Shown: in pieces, positions 13,125 through 15,131 of the stretch
How the letters are laid out: each line of letters opens with the position of its first letter
Numbering within the stretch: the first letter of the stretch is position 1
Program-made: the position numbers and the translations under genes
Notes under the pieces: model-generated
The model's database searches: none
Seen by the model: the letters and a program-made list of their open reading frames with translations, nothing else
What the model was told of the DNA's origin: nothing
Source: an uncultured Gammaproteobacteria bacterium
GTDB taxonomy: Bacteria > Pseudomonadota > Gammaproteobacteria > Arenicellales > Poriferihabitantaceae
Length of the DNA stretch: 15,131 bases
Assembly (NCBI GenBank): GCA_938021685.1
Contig: CALIFM010000272.1
Span: 1-15,131 of the forward strand
Direction: 5' to 3'

Positions 13125-15131
13125 ATGGGTAAAAGCCTGATTATTGTTGAGTCGCCCGCGAAAGCGCGTTCTATGCACAAATATCTCGGCAACGAGTTTA
13201 CTGCCTTGGCATCCTACGGCCATGTGCGTGACTTGCTGCCTAAAAAAGGCGCCGTGGACACCGAAGACGATTTTGCGATGAGTTATTCACTGGTAGAGCG
13301 TAATGAAAAGCACGTGCGTGCGATTGCCAAAGAAGCGAAAAAGGCTGAAGCTATTTACTTAGCAATGGATCCGGACCGCGAAGGTGAGGCAATTGCGTGG
13401 CATTTACATGAAATTTTAAAAGACAAAGGCATCTTAAAAAAGGACAAGCCCGTATACCGCGTGGTGTTTCATGAAATCACCAAAAAAGCGATTCAAGAAG
13501 CGGTATCTAAGCCACGCGAGCTGGCGATTGATATGGTTAATGCGCAGCAAGCACGCCGCGCACTGGACTATTTAGTAGGCTTTAACTTATCGCCGCTATT
13601 ATGGAAAAAAGTGCGACAAGGCTTGTCAGCTGGCCGCGTGCAAAGCCCTGCTTTGCGCATGATTGTTGACCGCGAAGCAGAGATTGAAAAGTTTGTGCCT
13701 CAGGAGTATTGGTCCATTGAAGCTGATACGGTAAAGGGTAAACTACCCATTCTAGGCAAATTGGTTGAATTTCAAGGTGAGAAGATCAAACAATTTAGCA
13801 TCACCAATGAAAAAGAGGCCAAGGCCACTGAAAGCGCACTGGCCAAGGCGGCCAATGGCGAATTATTGGTCTCCAAGGTAACGAAAAAACAACGCAAGCG
13901 TAACCCAGCTGCGCCGTTCACTACTTCAACCTTGCAACAAGAAGCTGCACGCAAATTGGGCTTTAGCGCTCAACGCACTATGCGCACTGCACAAAAGCTG
14001 TATGAAGGCATCGACGACACAGGTTTAATCACCTATATGCGAACCGATGCGGTGACTTTAGCAGGCGAAGCAGTGAACGAAATTCGCGAGCTGATTACCA
14101 AGCAATACGGCAAAGATCAAGTGCCTGAAGCACCTAAGGTGTACACCAGTAAATCTAAAAATGCACAAGAAGCGCACGAGGCGATTCGCCCTACTTCGGC
14201 GATGCGTACGCCGCAATCACTGGCAGGTGACTTGGAAAGCGACCAATTGCGCCTTTATGATCTAATTTGGAAACGCACCGTGGCCTGCCAAATGGTACAC
14301 GCCTTAATTGACACCGTATCTGTTGATTTAAGCGCAGGCGATGCTGGCATTTTTCGTGCTACGGGCTCAACTGTGCGCAGCCCTGGCTTTTTGGCGGTGT
14401 ATGAAGAAGGCGAGGATGACGTTAAAAAAGACGACAGTAAAGACAAGCGTTTACCGCCTTTGGAAGAAGGCGAAAAACTCATTTTAAATGCAATTCGCCC
14501 AGAGCAACATTTTACCGACCCACCACCGCGCTTTTCAGAAGCCTCTCTAGTGAAGGCGCTTGAAGCCTACGGCATTGGCCGGCCTTCTACTTACGCTTCG
14601 ATCATCAGCGTTCTAGTACACCGTGAATATGTGACTCTAGAGCAACGGCGATTCTTTCCCACCGACATTGGTAAGGTGGTGGGCAATTTTTTGTCCAAAC
14701 ACTTTACCCGTTATGTGGATTACGATTTTACCGCGCAGCTTGAAGATGATCTTGACGCCATTTCGCGCGGCGAAAAGCAATGGAAACCGTTGTTGCACGA
14801 CTTCTGGGGTGACTTTAATCAACAAGTAATCGAAAAAGAAGAAACCGTGACCCGCGCCGAAGTAATGCAAGCGCGTGTGCTGGGCACCGATCCAAAATCG
14901 GGCAAGCCGGTTTCAGTACGCATGGGCCGCTTCGGCCCCTTTGTGCAAATCGGCACCCGTGATGATGAAGACAAGCCTAAGTTTGCCAGCCTGTTACCGG
15001 GACAAAAAGTAGAAAGCCTTAATTTTGACGAGGCGATGGAGCTGTTCAAATTACCGCGCACCTTGGGCGAAACAGAAGACGGTAAAACGGTGGCCGCAGC
15101 CATCGGGCGCTTTGGCCCTTATATCCGTTAT
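13125..15131 (+). CDS. topA: DNA topoisomerase I, type IA (3' partial)
   Basis: TopA relaxes negative supercoils by a single-strand break with a 5'-phosphotyrosine link. The ATG at 13125 gives M-G-K-S-L-I-I-V-E-S-P-A-K-A, the Toprim start with catalytic E9. The acidic triad D-P-D-R-E follows at 82-86. The active tyrosine is Y304 in G-L-I-T-Y-M-R-T-D, with the conserved Arg at 306. P-P-P-R-F-S-E-A-S-L-V-K and G-I-G-R-P-S-T-Y-A confirm the core. Visible residues total 669 and the frame is still open at the window end. After the core come G-R-F-G-P-F-V-Q-I-G and G-R-F-G-P-Y-I-R-Y, which are topoisomerase C-terminal repeats. No CxxC zinc ribbon appears in the visible part, where E. coli TopA would have one. 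The start lies 38 bases after smg with no clear Shine-Dalgarno. Confidence 0.97.
   Translation, partial: MGKSLIIVESPAKARSMHKYLGNEFTALASYGHVRDLLPKKGAVDTEDDFAMSYSLVERNEKHVRAIAKEAKKAEAIYLAMDPDREGEAIAWHLHEILKDKGILKKDKPVYRVVFHEITKKAIQEAVSKPRELAIDMVNAQQARRALDYLVGFNLSPLLWKKVRQGLSAGRVQSPALRMIVDREAEIEKFVPQEYWSIEADTVKGKLPILGKLVEFQGEKIKQFSITNEKEAKATESALAKAANGELLVSKVTKKQRKRNPAAPFTTSTLQQEAARKLGFSAQRTMRTAQKLYEGIDDTGLITYMRTDAVTLAGEAVNEIRELITKQYGKDQVPEAPKVYTSKSKNAQEAHEAIRPTSAMRTPQSLAGDLESDQLRLYDLIWKRTVACQMVHALIDTVSVDLSAGDAGIFRATGSTVRSPGFLAVYEEGEDDVKKDDSKDKRLPPLEEGEKLILNAIRPEQHFTDPPPRFSEASLVKALEAYGIGRPSTYASIISVLVHREYVTLEQRRFFPTDIGKVVGNFLSKHFTRYVDYDFTAQLEDDLDAISRGEKQWKPLLHDFWGDFNQQVIEKEETVTRAEVMQARVLGTDPKSGKPVSVRMGRFGPFVQIGTRDDEDKPKFASLLPGQKVESLNFDEAMELFKLPRTLGETEDGKTVAAAIGRFGPYIRY

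Overview
The window looks like chromosomal DNA of a proteobacterium, most likely a gammaproteobacterium. The evidence is protein-level resemblance of TldD, PmbA, L13, S9, DprA, Smg and TopA to their gammaproteobacterial homologues, plus the classic dprA-smg-topA order. I see no tRNA, rRNA, insertion sequence, CRISPR array, phage gene or plasmid gene.

Region 1 (1-7193, + strand) is a tightly packed six-gene run: a COG5610-type HAD-superfamily protein (its 5' end lies outside the window), a 78-residue protein of unknown function, a multi-span GT-C/DUF2142-like membrane protein, a class I SAM methyltransferase, a family 4 glycosyltransferase, and a short GlpD-like FAD oxidoreductase. Gaps between genes are only 2 to about 17 bases. 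The set looks like the distal part of a surface-glycan assembly or decoration operon. The GT4 enzyme would act on the cytoplasmic side and the GT-C protein on a polyprenyl-linked donor at the outer face of the inner membrane. The HAD, methyltransferase and FAD enzymes would tailor sugars or other groups. Substrates cannot be read from the sequence.

Region 2 (7194-10235) starts with a 156-base AT-rich spacer, followed by tldD and pmbA (tldE), which overlap by ATGA. They encode the two subunits of the TldD/TldE metalloprotease. A strong symmetric hairpin with A and T tracts follows and can end transcription from both sides.

Region 3 (10289-11167, - strand) is the ribosomal operon rplM-rpsI, facing pmbA. 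The spacer between the two genes consists almost entirely of an exact two-copy tandem repeat of 23 bases that duplicates the likely rpsI ribosome-binding region.

Region 4 (11168-15131, + strand) is divergent from rplM and carries dprA (DNA processing for natural transformation), smg (DUF494) and topA (DNA topoisomerase I, cut off by the window end). A sigma70-like promoter just upstream helps choose the dprA start.

Most of the window is housekeeping. The part with least precedent is the glycan-type operon, especially the C-terminally short GlpD-like oxidoreductase and the 78-residue orphan. I see no convincing case for a wholly new system.
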